Assembly: GCA_947034895.1 (NCBI GenBank)
Contig: OX344761.1
Location: forward strand, 87,309,447-87,373,446
Direction of reading: 5' to 3'
Source: Rhytidiadelphus loreus
Taxonomy: Eukaryota; Streptophyta; Bryopsida; Hypnales; Hylocomiaceae
DNA: 64,000 bases
Of this stretch, positions 22,114 to 34,435 are shown piece by piece (the stretch's first letter is position 1; every line of letters begins with the position of its first letter). The translations under genes and the position numbers were made by a program. Below the pieces are notes generated by a model that saw nothing but the letters and a program-made list of their open reading frames with translations, had not been told where the DNA came from and searched no databases.

Positions 22114-23230
22114 GTGGGCATTACGGTTAGAAGAAGTACGTGAATTCGGGGAGAAAGAATGTAGTGGCAACCGCACTTCCTTCTCAATTCCAAATCATAC
22201 AAGGCGATGTACGGTAACCCGGTTGCGCAATTCCTCAATTTACGAAGAAAATAGTCCGATGCTCCCATTAGCATCTATCCTATCACGATTATAACTTTCA
22301 ACACTAGAATTTGATCACAAAGAACTCATACTCTTTGATAGAATATATACATGTACAGTGGTGGATTACTACTCCCTGTTGGTATAAAAACCCATCCACC
22401 TTTCGAACCTAGCAGATCTATGCCCTGGTCTCGTTACAAAACTCCAGAATCTTCCAATATATGTAATAAAAAATGCTAAGACAAATACGCCAACATGCTT
22501 ATTAGTAATTTCACTTGGGAAATATAGTTGAATGCCAGTTCAAAACTGGTAGCATCATCTGACCCTCCTCAATAGACTCGGGCAAAAATTCACTGCCTGT
22601 CGCTGAGCATCCCTGATACAAGTCCAGCAGCAGCTGCAACAAGTGTCTAGCACGGAAATTGGTGGCGATTCACCTCTTGTAATCCAAATCTCTACAGAGA
22701 ACCTGCCTTTTTGCCTGCCCATGCAAAAGCATATGAGGGAGGCGCTGGTCTTCTTCAATAAGTATAACTCTCAAGTCCAAACCAGCCATGTATGCATACA
22801 ATTCCCTTCCAACAGACACCTGTTTCAGTCCAAAGCTCCCAACCCATCGAATTTTAAGATCCCATACGTGCTGAAACTCATGATCTACAAGATGGCATTG
22901 GGCACGGATATAAGTCGACCACACAGGCAGTGAGTCCTGCTAGCAAGCAGAAAGTCCTCGTGTCCCTTTCTAAACCATAAACATTCTTGAGAAGAATTCA
23001 ACTACACCCAAAGCGTACAACTCCATACCTGCATTGCACAATGTGCGCACTGACTATTGTGACTATATTCACTCAATTGAACTGTCTGTCTGAACATTCA
23101 GTACTATATGCAATTAACCCTAGTAGAGAACCCAGTCAACTCACTCCCTAATCTGTTTACAGAAAACCTAGCCACATAACGATGGACAGAGTTAAAGTTT
23201 GAAACTGCCTTAAAATGGCACTACAACACA
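22114..23230. other. intergenic, moderate GC, no assigned gene
   Basis: Open frames overlap on both strands at 22555-22933. The minus-strand reading (VGRELYAYMAGLDLRVILIE) looks slightly more protein-like but has no motif I can name. Confidence 0.35.
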
Positions 23231-23264
23231 GCTAGGTTTTCTAAGAGGGTTTTTTCTACTAGTG
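23231..23264 (-). mobile_element. solo CACTA-type end just downstream of CPR
   Basis: Read on the minus strand it starts CACTAGTAGAAAAAACCC, like the termini at 2313 and 51386. No matching opposite end was found nearby, so this is a truncated element or chance. It lies about 120 bases past the CPR stop codon, within or beside the 3' UTR. Confidence 0.4.
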
Positions 23265-23381
23265 TATGATGCCCCTGCGACCTAATTGCAGTAGTCCCTG
23301 TGATGTTCCTATGACCTAAATTGTATTCTCGCCATTTAACTTGTAATAGTCTTGTAACAAACTCGTACCGAGAGGAGGCGA

Positions 23382-25421
23382 CTACCACACGTCTCGCTGG
23401 TACCGCCCGTCCGCTTGCAATTGCTTCACAATAGCTTCAGCCTTGCTGCCCTCCACGCCCTCCACTTGCATGACAATCGTAAGCAACATCCGGTGCACAT
23501 CTCTCGCCATCCCTTTGGCATCCCCACACACATACAAGTACCCCCCCTCGCTAATCAGCTTCCACGTCTCACTCGCTTGCTCCAGCATCTTATCCTGCAC
23601 ATACTCCTTCTTCGTTCCCTCCCTGGAAAATGCCATCGTGAGCTCCACCACCCCCTTTTCCACAAAAGAATTCAGCTCCTCTTCATAGATAAAATCCTGA
23701 GAGCGTGTCCGACACCCAAAAAACAGCTTCGCAGGTCCAAGCACAGCTCCCGTTTCCTGCAATGCAGCTCGCTCTTGCAAGAATCCTCGAAACGGTGCCA
23801 AACCAGTCCCGGGTCCTATCATCACAACAGGCGTGGTGGTATCCACAGGGAGTCTGAAATTCGACTGGCGAATAAAAATGGGAGCCCAACTGCACCCGTC
23901 CACGCCAGCTTCCTCTTTCGTCTTCGCGTTCTTCATCCAAGTCGAGCACACGCCCTTGTGAATGCGTCCCGTAGGACTGGGCCCATACACAAGCGCGCAA
24001 GTGGTGTGAATTCGAGACGGCGAGAGTAGCGGTGACGACGAGATCGAGTAGAATCGGGGTTGCAAGCGCGGCGCGACGCTTGCGAAGAAAACACCGAGTG
24101 GAAGCTTCACTGAAGGAAACGCCGCCAGAACTTCGATCAAGGAGCGCTGGCTGGCCACAATCCACTTGGAATACTCTTCTTTCCCTTGCAAAGACGCCAT
24201 GTGCTTCAAGCGCTCTACCTCTTCGGGATTCGTTGCGAAGGATGACAAGGCTGTGAGAACAGCTTTGCGAGGTGGGTTGAGAAGATCTGCGTAACGACGA
24301 AGCGCAGTGGAGAGCAGCAAGGGTCCGGGGAATGGCGCTGGCAGGGAGCCAGCGAGAAGCTGCCCTTCCTCGGCGTCGACGTGAAGGGAGAAGATCGTGT
24401 CTGTGGGGAAGCCTAAATGGTTTGCGGCTTCGGCAACGTCTTCCTCGCTGTTTTCGACGTAGACGCCCACATGGTCGCCTGTTTCGTATTGCAATCCCGT
24501 GTTGGCAATGTCGAACTCGAGGTGTGTGCACGATCGGTCGGAGAGCGAGGAATGAAGCTCTCTCACGAGGGCGACGTCGGCGCGGCAAGGGTGGAGTGCG
24601 TCGTAGACCGCTTGGCCGTTCTTCTTCGCGGCGTATTCTTCCACGAAGAGTTTTGTGTCGGGAGGGTATGTGACGACGCGATACGCTGCGACCGTGGCGA
24701 GGTAGGGTGTGTGTGGTGTGGTGGGCGCGTCTTGGTCTTGGAGGAGGGTGTCAAGCTCCGGCCAGAGCTTCTCCTTCCAGGCTGTGAAATCGTCTTCGAT
24801 GCACTGGTCGTCGTCGCCCATACCGACTTCCACGATGCGGTGCGCACCTTGCTTCGCCAATGCTGTGTCAATCTCTTTTGCGACTTTGTTGAAGTGCTCG
24901 TATTGCCGGTTGCCCAGGCCGAAGACGCCGTAGGTTAAGTTGCTTAACCCCACTTCGAGATCCTCCCCATTCTCGACGAACCATTTGTAGAAGCGTGCCG
25001 CGTTGTCTGTGGGCTCTCCGTCGCCGTAGGTCGCCACCATGAAGAGCGCCAGGGTTTCTTTTTTCAGTCGGGAAGCGTACTGCTCGTCGTCCGCGCCGTA
25101 ATCGTCCAGATCCACCACCTTGAACTTGGCCGACCCTTCGTACCGCGACTTGGCCTCCTCGACAATCGCTTTCGCAAACCCTTCTGCTGTGCCGGTCTGG
25201 GTCCCGAAGAACACCGTCACGCGCTTCACAGAGCTGTCCTCGACCTCGTCCTCGATTCTCACCGTGGGCTTCACAATCACAGGCTTGGGCACGGGCTTCG
25301 AACTCTGCTGCTGCCGCCACATGAAAAACGCAACCGTGCCAACTAACAACACACACGCCCAGACTTCAAAGATACTGAAAAACGGCGGCATGAAGGAGAA
25401 CGCCATCGCCGCGCTCGTCAT
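23382..25421 (-). CDS. CPR: NADPH-cytochrome P450 reductase, intronless
   Basis: Passes electrons NADPH>FAD>FMN>microsomal P450s; ER-anchored. From the first AUG (25421) it encodes 679 aa, close to plant CPRs (~690-715). An in-frame TAG at 25449-25451 rules out a longer start; AUG at 25406 is the alternative. In order: N-terminal membrane helix (~15-35); flavodoxin-like FMN domain with [14 protein letters not shown] (71-84), [11 protein letters not shown] (131-141), [10 protein letters not shown] (169-178); FAD domain with RFYSISSS (456-463) and [10 protein letters not shown] (485-494); NADPH domain with [12 protein letters not shown] (536-547), FFGCR (567-571), [13 protein letters not shown] (630-642); terminal Trp that stacks on FAD. 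All key motifs are present with no frameshift. The CDS is much more GC- and CpG-rich than its surroundings. The lack of introns is notable, since angiosperm CPR genes are intron-rich; a functional retrocopy or an intron-poor lineage could explain it. Confidence 0.97.
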   Translation of the reverse strand: MTSAAMAFSFMPPFFSIFEVWACVLLVGTVAFFMWRQQQSSKPVPKPVIVKPTVRIEDEVEDSSVKRVTVFFGTQTGTAEGFAKAIVEEAKSRYEGSAKFKVVDLDDYGADDEQYASRLKKETLALFMVATYGDGEPTDNAARFYKWFVENGEDLEVGLSNLTYGVFGLGNRQYEHFNKVAKEIDTALAKQGAHRIVEVGMGDDDQCIEDDFTAWKEKLWPELDTLLQDQDAPTTPHTPYLATVAAYRVVTYPPDTKLFVEEYAAKKNGQAVYDALHPCRADVALVRELHSSLSDRSCTHLEFDIANTGLQYETGDHVGVYVENSEEDVAEAANHLGFPTDTIFSLHVDAEEGQLLAGSLPAPFPGPLLLSTALRRYADLLNPPRKAVLTALSSFATNPEEVERLKHMASLQGKEEYSKWIVASQRSLIEVLAAFPSVKLPLGVFFASVAPRLQPRFYSISSSPLLSPSRIHTTCALVYGPSPTGRIHKGVCSTWMKNAKTKEEAGVDGCSWAPIFIRQSNFRLPVDTTTPVVMIGPGTGLAPFRGFLQERAALQETGAVLGPAKLFFGCRTRSQDFIYEEELNSFVEKGVVELTMAFSREGTKKEYVQDKMLEQASETWKLISEGGYLYVCGDAKGMARDVHRMLLTIVMQVEGVEGSKAEAIVKQLQADGRYQRDVW

Positions 25422-26534
25422 CGCCGCGCGGTGCAACACACCAAACCCCTAAAACCACCAATCCCTCCGCACTCGCATCAAATCAGCCGAAACCCACGCA
25501 ATTCTCAGAACTCCTCCCCCTCCAGCAAATTCACATCCAAATCACCCCAAATTACACACTCTCGCATCCCAAAATCAGCCAACACGAACAAAACTCCAAA
25601 AGCCCTGCCTGCAAGCGTTCACCCAAAATAGAGCGACGAAGGCAGGGTTTTAAAAATTAGTACGTGACCTCCGTCTCCACCAACCTCAATCTCGAATCCC
25701 ACACCCTCCAATCCCCCCAAACGAAAGTCCTCGAAAGCCCTGTTGCAACAGAACCGAGCAGTGACGGGAGACAGCCACTCAGGGTTTCAACCAAAAGCAT
25801 GAAGAGTGACGGCAGTGCGAAATAGGTGTTGTTCACCAACTAAGGTTAACCACAACCACCCCTACTGGGCGCGGTGAGTGGATTCACGACTCTCCAATGG
25901 AGAAGTTGCGGCTTGCCGTGATTAATTGACAGAGGGCGAATGCAACCAAGGCATGCCCGAGTGATGCAAAGAGGCGAAATAACATGCGTGGGTGTTGGCG
26001 CATCCAGAGGTTGAGCAAAAGCGCAGCGAAGTGGCAGTGAAGGGTGATGCAAGATGATGACGACGACGGCGACGGCGACCAAGCCCAACGGTGATCGTAA
26101 ATGGGGGGATTCGCGGTGACGAAAGAAGGAACGAACCAGCGGGGAAGCTCAACTGAAAGCAAAGAGAGGCTCTCCGTCTCGCAAGCCAGGCACCCTGGAC
26201 GACGACGAACAACGAGGGGGCGGACGAACGACGACGACGACGAATTATGAACGAGGAGGGGACGAGGAGGGACGAGAAGGATGAGGCTTCTACCGAAAGT
26301 GGCTGGCTGACCAGGGTTTTTTTTATCTTTTTTTGAAATTATTGAAATTCATTTCACGGACTGCTGACTGACTCCAGTAGGGTTTTTCGTAGGGAGTCGA
26401 AAAATGCTGACGGAGACTGTCGTCAATAGAAGAGTCAACAGGAGAACTAAATAGTGGGCTGGTACTTGCACACGTAGGTTTCTAAATTTAAAATAGCATT
26501 TTTCTTTTTAACAAATGGGCGACTATATAACATT
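25422..26534 (-). promoter_or_regulatory. GC-rich 5' UTR and probable promoter region of CPR
   Basis: The ~900 bases upstream of CPR share its raised GC content, with CGA-type trinucleotide runs at about 26056-26085 and 26220-26243. Read on the minus strand, a TTTTTAAAA box lies about 230 bases before the AUG with CACGTAC just upstream; calling it a TATA box is guesswork. Overlapping open frames at 25846-26212 look like composition artefacts. From about 26300 the sequence returns to AT-rich repeat DNA. Confidence 0.4.
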
Positions 26535-27467
26535 TTAACCCTTTAAGGTCAAAAAAGTGGATGTGCCTTGGTGAACGACCCCTTGTTCACCCAAGTCATT
26601 CATGGGTGCACGTTAAAAAATAGACCCCCCATTTTGTACTCGATTAATTTATCTTGGTTAAATTTGGGCCTTTGATTACAAACATGAATTCAAAATTTGC
26701 AAATTTTATCATGCATGGTAACTAAAAATTTTGAGCATTTTCACCCCAACTTTAATCAACCTTAATTGTAAATTTCAAAATATCCATTGTTGGTTTGTAT
26801 TTTAACCCCTAAAGGACCATGGCTATGTTTTCAACAAAAACACTCCAAAACTACCATTTCTAGTAAAATTAACCAATTTTAGAAAAAGAAACATTTTTGA
26901 ACACATGTAACTGTAGGATTTTGTAGTAGGCTGGTTTGAGAAGACGTCAAATTTTTAAAAAAAAAATTGTCATGTAGATTGCAAGATATTAGTGTTTGAA
27001 GTGACAAAAACTCTTTTGAGGGCCTTGCAGAAAACTGGGCACATGCACTTTACAAGATCACATTTGTATGAAAAAATGTCCAAAATGGTTGTGCTTTTTT
27101 GGATTCTTTCTTCAAGGCAAGTTGACTATATGCATGAAAAAATTCTGATTGTGTGGAATTGTACAACATTTAGGAAAAAAATAGTAAGTAGAAAGAAATA
27201 AAGAATGATTCAAAATACAAAATTGTTAACAATTTATATATGGAATTGAAAAATGCCAATCCCAATGGTTGAAATGTTGTTATAAGCAATCTACACCCTA
27301 TGATTTTATTTTTTCAAAAATTATTTGAAAATTTAGTAAAATAAAGGATTTCAAGTTTATTTTAGAATTGAGAATCTATAACTACCCTCGAACTAAAAGT
27401 CCTCATACCTTTTGAAGCATTGGTCAAAATGGAATGATTCGAAGCTTTCCAAGTAATTTATATCGTG

Positions 27468-28024
27468 GGTGAAGGGCAAGGTTGGTACTTTCATGCCGAA
27501 TATTTAATTAAAGTTGCCAAAGTAGGGTCAGCACCTTGAAATTTAAATTTTGGAAATTCAACATTTCATTGAAATAATTCCAAATTATTCATCACACATC
27601 TTCAAAAGTCATTTACTTGGATGGTTGTGAAATAGAAGAAGACAAGATCTTTGTACAAATTGGATGGTAGGAGGTAAAGCAATCCATGAGGGATATATAA
27701 ATGGTTAGGATTAGTAGGAGCTCAATCTTCAAATTATTCCAAATCCTTTGAGGGTTTGTAAGGAACAATAGATTTCATTATAATAACCACTTATCCACCT
27801 TCCATTCTCATAAAGTGTCAATGTAGAATTTCCTTTAGTTTGACATTAAAAATTTACTTGATTGTACATGGTCTTTTAACATTTTGACCTATATTTGAAA
27901 TTTTATTTGTTTACAACAACTTGCTCATTTAATTCTTGCTGAATTTGGCAATTTCTATTTTTGGTTTTATTTATTTCTCAGCATTTTGGAAAATAATCAT
28001 TTTTTGTCGATCCTGCCCTTCACC
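27468..28024. mobile_element. nested 557-bp element with GGTGAAGGGCA inverted ends
   Basis: Starts GGTGAAGGGCAAGG and ends with the inverse of GGTGAAGGGCAGGAT. It exactly interrupts subfamily-B sequence. Flanks TATCGTG and TATGGTA could be a degenerate 7-8 bp duplication, compatible with hAT or Mutator, but not proven. Confidence 0.65.
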
Positions 28025-28245
28025 TATGGTATATAACTCTAAAAAGAATTCAAATTTTTGTTTGTGAAAAAAATGATTTTTTTAATCTACCTAGATTGCC
28101 CATTTTTGAAATAAAGTAGCATACTAGGCCAAAAAATTTTACTCATATTTCCAAATGTCATGAAATTTAATGCATATGCAAGATATTCCTTGTCCCCACC
28201 TTCTATTAAAATTTCAACCTAAAATATGCAAATCTCCAATCACAT

Positions 28246-28437
28246 CACTAGAAGAAAACCATGTTTTTTTGGATGTTTGACCAAAAGCTTGTGATGTCCA
28301 GTCAAATTTTAGATGTTTTTGGCACGTTTGCGCGGGACGCAATTTTTTAGACGTCCTTGCAAACATAGGAAAATGTCAACAGAGACGTGCGGATGTCTAA
28401 ATCTCCAAATCTCCAAAAACATGGTTTTCTTATAGTA
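28246..28437. mobile_element. nested CACTA-type MITE (192 bp)
   Basis: Begins CACTAGAAGAAAACCATG; the other end, inverted, reads TACTATAAGAAAACCATG (one terminal change from CACTA). Flanked by the 3-bp duplication CAT (28243-28245, 28438-28440). Same end motif as 2313-2621. Confidence 0.85.
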
Positions 28438-29264
28438 CATATACCCTTGCATGTACCATTCCAAAATTTCTATATTGCCAAAAAATGCATACTCGTCCTT
28501 TAGAGGATAAACTAAGAAAATGATGCTTGATGAGTTTAAGTTCTATCCCATTCTAAAATACTGAAGGAATTGAAAAAAACTAAAAGATTTATTGCAATTG
28601 CAAGCTCCAAGTGTCAAAAATCTATATTACACCATATAGTTTATTTTTTCATTCAAATTTTTGTCTTTTAAATTTCTTTTTAAATTTCAATTACAAAATT
28701 GTATTTTTCATTATAACCTACATTCATGGTAAAAATCCCAAACTATTCTAAGATATTATAATTGATATAAATTTATTTCTACCTTTTATTTAGAAAATTA
28801 TAATTATTCCATTAAAATTTATATAAAAATTAGTGCTAATACAAAATTTGCTTTTTTTACACATGAAAAATATTAAGGTTCTATATATCAATTATATAAT
28901 AGGATAAATTAATCTAACAGTGAAATTTGACTTGAAGTCATTGCAAGGAGATTTTGGGGTGTAAAAAACTACTTGAGAATTTTTCATACCAACCTCTATT
29001 GCTATTTGTACATTTTAAAAAAATATTCAAGTTAATTGAATTTTTTTTGCTATATTTACAAATTTTATTTCATTTTTAGTCTCAAAAATTATAACCATAA
29101 CAATTTTGCATGAAACATAGTGAAAATTTTCATAATGATTGATAGTTTATAGTGTCACATAATAAAAATTCAAGATTGATGTTTGAATACAATTTAAAAG
29201 AAAAAATTTAGCCCATACATAAAGTTTGACTATTTTGCAATGGATCTATTTTTGTAGGGGTTAA

Positions 29265-31579
29265 CCTTGTAGTCCTCAACCAAGTTAGATTGATCCCTTA
29301 TTGCCTTGTATTTTACACTTGAGAAAATACTAGAATTTTTTAATTTGCCACCTATGATAAAATTTGCAAATTCTAAATTCATATTTGCAATTAGAAGCCC
29401 CAAGTCAATTAGGATAGGTGAAGAAATACAAAACTTATAGGGCACAAAATAGAAGAAATTTTTTACATTTATTTCTAGCTAGGACAATAAGGAGGGTAGT
29501 CCTCACTAGTTGTAGCACTTTAACATTCAATTTCTAGACAGCAAATAGGTTGAAACTCTTATTTCTTTTTCATTATTTATTGCTTGGACAAAAGTCATTT
29601 TATTTTGTGGAGATACTTTATCAAGTTGTTGTCCTATCTGATGGCTGGATTTGGTGTAATTAGAATACATATTTTTCTATCTAAGATTACAAATGTAGAA
29701 GTATGTCAAGTGGTTGACCAAGCCAAAATTGCATTGTTTCTAATTCAAAATTGGATTTGCAAATTGAGGTCATAGAATAGATTAGATTTGAGAAGCCATA
29801 AATTTATTGGAATTATGCATTTTATATCCTTTAACCTCATTATTCTTTTGCGACCAATTTTTTAGATTTGACATGCGAAAAGAGGATTGAAACACTTCAA
29901 ATCACTTTCACAATTTTAATACCCTCATGATCAAACATTATAATCTTTGAATTCAAAAGTGATAATTGTGTTGTTACTTTTCTCATGTAATCTTCAACAT
30001 GTTTAGTTTGAATTTGTATAGTTAAAAAAAATTTGAAATGATAAAACTCATCAAAATGTTACCTTTTGTTCAATGTAAAACAAATTCCAAGAATCTCAAA
30101 CAAGGCCTTAGGGACATTTAGGGGTTGATACAAAGTGAGACAATGCAAATGAGAAAGCATTTCAATATGGAAATTGAAGGACAAAAAAATCCAAACATTA
30201 GTGCCTTACTTTCATACAAGTAACTTATAGTAAGGAAGATCTATTTAGAGAGGTAAAACTTAGTTCCTTGTATGAATATTGATTTTCCATTTGGAAAGGT
30301 ACTGTCACCCTCAAGGCCCAAGGTCTTTTTGGATTTAAAAACATGATTACTCTTGAAGTGTTATAGTTCAAAATGTCACTAAGGTATAGAGATCTTAACT
30401 GTACAATCTTGTAGTGTACGTATTGAAGATGATGTTAATCAAATTTGGAGTCATTTGGCCACTTAGATTGCAAGATAAGAATGTTTTAGTGTAGAAAAAG
30501 ACGCTAATAATTTCCTAGCAACACATTTGAAGATAAAATTTGATTTCTAAACCTACTCAAATGAATTTTTTTAACATAAAGTGATTCAAACCCAGCATAC
30601 AAACACATTGGTGAAAGAAAATACCATTGAATTGATTCATTGTCTTTGCAAAATGGCTTTGAAATGGCAAAAAATAGTAAGAAAAGTTGCAAAAAACACA
30701 TTTGAGGTTGAACCTCCTTCTACTAAAATGCTTCTTATTTACTCATAACTTCTTTATTGATATGAAATTTCAATCACACAAACTAAACTAGTATGCACAA
30801 CTTTCCTAAATTTTTTTAATTGGAAACGGACACTATATGAAGAAGAATAAAGCCGCCCAAGATCATTGTAATCCAAAAATGTCACGATTTTGAACTTTGA
30901 ATTGCTCCCAAACATTCAAAACAATTTGAATTGACATGAAAATTATACCACAATATCTAGACTTTGAACTTCTATTGGTTTACAAAAAATCAGTAAATCT
31001 TGGAGGAATATGAAAATTTTACCACACAAACTAGAAGAGAGAGTACAAATTTTCCAACAAGTTTGATTGAATTTGAACATTGGATGCAAAACTTACAACA
31101 CTTTGAATTGGACTTGAAACTATGTGAGTACACTTTCGATTCTCTTCAACAGTGAGGGGTTAAGGTATGTGCACACTTGACGTTTGGTAATAGTGGTTGT
31201 AAAATAATAATAAACTCTGACAAAGACTGAAAGGTGCAAATTTTACAAAAACATTAATTTTGAGTTGGTTTGGCATTCGTTTAGATTAGGGTCACCTAAG
31301 GTGCATTCAATAGTCTCAACAAAGGCTACCTTTTCTTCTCCAAAGTCCTTATCCACAAAATTCATCCACACATCATATAGACTAAAGTAAGCCTCAACAC
31401 CAATGTCATTTAAACATTTGCCAATGAAAACATTTGTGCCATGTTGAAGAAAATGCATCATTGACACAAGGATTAATGATTGGTGAGGACATAACTTTTA
31501 TAGTGAAATTCATTTTCCATCATGAATTTTCAAAGGGTATGGAATAATGTGAAGATGAGAGCTTGACTGCAAATTGTTA
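29265..31579. other. AT-rich intergenic DNA, no gene
   Basis: ACATTTAGGGGTTGA at about 30114-30128 and AGGGGTTAAGG at about 31155 could be worn ends of TTAA elements without identified partners. Nothing else seen. Confidence 0.4.
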
Positions 31580-31975
31580 AAATGTAGGAATTATGCGTGA
31601 ATTAAAATTTTAGACCTCATTTAGGCATAGTAGAATAGATTTTTTCAAAAAAAATTGAAGTAAGAAAATTTGTTAAATCTAGTTGGATTTCATCTCCAAA
31701 AATCTGTTTGTAAATTTGAGCCTCCAATAAAAAATTATGGACAAAATTCAAAAAAGATGTTTGAAAATGTCAAAGAAAATGTGCCTTCCAACCCCTCTTT
31801 GAAATTTGTCTATAACTTTTGATTGGAGTCTCTAAATACCAAACGGATTTTTAGAGATTAATTTGAACTTGATTTACCAACTTTTTTTTGTTCAAAGTTT
31901 TTTGAAAAAAATTATTCTACTATGATTAAATGAGGTTTGAAATTATACTTTGAACACAATTCCTACAATTGACTT
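31580..31975. repeat. ~400-bp imperfect inverted repeat (foldback)
   Basis: Left-arm blocks such as TAGACCTCATTTAGGCATAG and CCAATAAAAAATTATGGACA reappear inverted in the right arm (GATTAAATGAGGTTTGAAAT, GTCTATAACTTTTGATTGGA). The layout and the TTATGGACAAA motif resemble the two hairpin modules in the CACTA element at 51386-53025. Confidence 0.6.
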
Positions 31976-32114
31976 AACTATGAGCAAAATCTTAAGCTCC
32001 TAGTAATTCTAATTTACATATCCCACGTGTTTTGTTTTACCTCCTAACACCCCATATGGATATAAAGAGCTTCTATTCTCAATTTCTAATTCGTAAAATG
32101 AATGGCATTTGAAG

Positions 32115-32502
32115 CTACACTAATAATGTTAATTAGTGTTTAGTGAAGATTAGTGTAGTCTACAGTGTTTACCCTTGAACACCAATTTCCAATCACTTTT
32201 CATTTAGTGTTGATAGTAAGACTCTCCTCTTTGCTCCTCTCCGCCTCCCTCCTCTCTCCGCTCTGCCTCTTTGTGCCAAAGTCTATAAAATGTGGTTCTT
32301 TTTCTTTGAAATTGGGAAAGAGTGGTACTCTCAATAAACACTAAATATCAACTTTGTAAAATTTGGAAGGTGTAAATCATCATGGGTGATGGCAATTAGA
32401 GTTCAAGTTGAGATTAGTGTGTACACATTATTGATTCAATTGACATTTAGTGTTCAAGTTCATAATTAGTGTTACAAACACTAATTAACATTATTAGTGT
32501 AG
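32115..32502. mobile_element. MITE with CTACACTAATAATG inverted ends (388 bp)
   Basis: CTACACTAATAATGTTAATT at the left is matched inversely at 32483-32502. Several further TTAGTGT motifs lie just inside both ends, like subterminal binding sites. A polypyrimidine tract (32220-32275) occupies the middle. Flanks TGAAG and TGAGG may be a degenerate 5-bp duplication. Superfamily uncertain. Confidence 0.75.
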
Positions 32503-33479
32503 TGAGGGAGTTCATTGAATTTATTTAGGCATTGTCATGTAAGGTAGAATTGCCTAATACCACCATCTACTCAATCTCGTCACCTACACAATCCTTCCAA
32601 TTGCACCAATGGCACATCTATAACCACAATCTTTACAACCCTTTATCGTGATAGTAACGCACTTGGGGACCGGACACATCAGCCCACGCTTTATCAAGGG
32701 TCTCTTCATGCTTCAACAAGGGTCTATTCACAATTTAACATTTCAGCTTTGATAAATCACAAAAAATTCACTTGTCAAAATGTCTTCATTCTTTTTGCAA
32801 TTGACTTCTCTCAAACTTTTCAATTCTTTGAAAAATATGTGAGCTAACAAATAGCTTCTCCAAAGTACCTAGATAGCAAATTTATGTGGTAATGGATAGT
32901 TCTACCTTAATTGTGCATATCATGGAAGACTGTTGTTAGTGCCCAAAAATATACAAAATTGGAAGATTCAAACTTATGTAACAATAGCCTACAATGTCAA
33001 AAAGTTATGAATAGTACTTAATTTTTTCTAGGAAACATCGCTCGTAACCTTTCCCAATTGTGCAACCACATAGGTTTGGCAATTACGAAAAAACAATGGT
33101 CTAAACATCTACAAAAAAATCATGTACCATCCCTACAAAGAACGCTTGCTAAATCCAGGTGTGCACATACCTTTAGGGTTGGTTCAGTTTACACCAATCC
33201 TTTGTTCTCTCTTTTGCTTAAAATTTTGGCACATAAGTATGAGGGTTTCATACTTAGCTTGTTCCTTCAACATTTGCTCTTTTTGGTCTTCTTCTTATAT
33301 ACATAAATGAGCTACATTTGCACAATGAATCGTCTATTTTTATCTTTGTTTAATTCATTATTTATAGCTTTGGCATGCCAAGCTTTAGCTTGATCACAAT
33401 CTGTAACTATGTAAAGTTAGACACTTCTATGCTACCAACAACACTAGTATGTGAGCAAATGCGAGCCAATGAGCCTTGA
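32503..33479. other. no recognisable feature
   Basis: AT-rich; two overlapping plus-strand frames at 33058-33310 lack motifs. Confidence 0.4.
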
Positions 33480-33879
33480 GCACATGTGTAAATAAATACT
33501 TTGCAACCATTGAAATTATTTATAGTATAAACATCTATAATATAGGTATTTATATCATAGATATCCTATAATTATGAAAGGTTTCTATAATATAAACACC
33601 TATAACATAGGTATATAGACTCCTATGCTCATGTACTCATGATTGTAGGCTCATATAATAGCAACCATGTCTATGCCACCTTAGAGTCATACTTACTGTA
33701 CTAACAAAAGATAAGCTTGTATAATTGACTATCAATGATGAGTTTCCACTTTGACTACTCAAAGCAATAGACAACATTAATAATAAAAAAGCTATTGTAC
33801 AAAAATTCTAGCAAACATCCTTATGCAATATCCATGTATTCAAAACTTAACTTGATAGATGCATCTTGTATAGAGACAA
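33480..33879. repeat. dispersed repeat, inverted relative to 4152-4447
   Basis: The reverse complement contains CATGGTTGCTATTATATGAG and the AT-rich ATAAACACC-containing block seen at about 4238-4375. Confidence 0.6.
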
Positions 33880-34155
33880 CATTAAAAGATGTTTGGGGTC
33901 TCCAGAAGCCCATGAGTTCCCAACTTCAAAATTAGTTCCGATTGCATGGGAAACGTTGCCAACGGCGCAATCCAATGTAGTGGCAACAATGCCACGCCAT
34001 TTTTTGAAAAAAAAACTTTTTTTTTCGTGTTTTAGAACTTTAAATTTAAAATTAAATTTTTTTTCTTGACAACCAACCGTTCTTTTGCTGCGGAGGGGAA
34101 CAACAAGGGAACAGGCCTGAAACGGCCCTCTACAACCCTCAAATATCTTCTAATG
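33880..34155. mobile_element. CATTA-ended MITE, copy 2 (276 bp)
   Basis: CATTAAAAGATGTTTGGGG at the left; the right end inverted reads CATTAGAAGATATTTGAGGG. Inner GGTCTCCAGAAG matches copy 1 read in the opposite orientation, and GAGGGGAACAACAAGGGAAC matches the complement of about 3920-3950. Confidence 0.65.
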
Positions 34156-34435
34156 GATATGTAATATCCCAAACTTGAAGTGTAGTTGAGTATTGGAGAT
34201 GTTAAACTTAAAAATTTGTGAAAATCCAAATCTGTCGATTTGGGACTAAAGTTTAAGGGTTATGACATCATGGTCTCCCATAATTATATAAAGTGCACCT
34301 TGAAAAGATGGGAAAACAAAATGTTTCAAAAAACCAAAAAAATGTTATCTTCAGTTATTGCTATTTTGTAATTGTAGTAATACATATTCAACTTGCAAGT
34401 TCAATAACATATTTGTAGTCTAAATTCTAATTTTT

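Larger units (their letters stand above)
26802..28510 (-). mobile_element. inner TTAA element, subfamily B, carrying two further insertions
   Basis: TTAA then CCCCTAAAGGACCATGG at 26802; the distal end is GTCCTTTAGAGG with the target mutated to ATAA (28507-28510). Runs antiparallel to 19690-20621. Relative to that copy it is interrupted at 27468-28024 and 28246-28437; removing these leaves about 960 bp, the normal size. A plus-strand frame at 26992-27201 is incidental. Confidence 0.85.
26535..29264. mobile_element. outer TTAA element, subfamily H, copy 1 (with nested insertions)
   Basis: TTAA (26535-26538) then CCCTTTAAGGTC; the other end is TGTAGGGG-TTAA (29251-29264). Sequence on both sides of the inner element aligns with the reverse complement of 61098-63996: 26740-26801 against 63905-63960, and 28511-29264 against 61098-61867. 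Shared blocks include TTATTGCAATTGCAAGCTCC near 28589. About 1.0 kb without the nested 26802-28510. No coding capacity. Confidence 0.7.

Noticed and set aside
24417..24938. Long plus-strand open frame (173 codons), and others, antisense to CPR
   Set aside because: Shadow of the GC-rich CPR coding sequence; no recognisable domain.
25422..25439. Upstream GTG start for CPR giving six more residues
   Set aside because: Non-AUG start with no support; AUG at 25421 is the first in frame after the TAG at 25449-25451.
25846..26212. Minus-strand open frames upstream of CPR as small genes
   Set aside because: Three overlapping frames in CGA-repeat-rich DNA with no shared features; more likely promoter or UTR composition.
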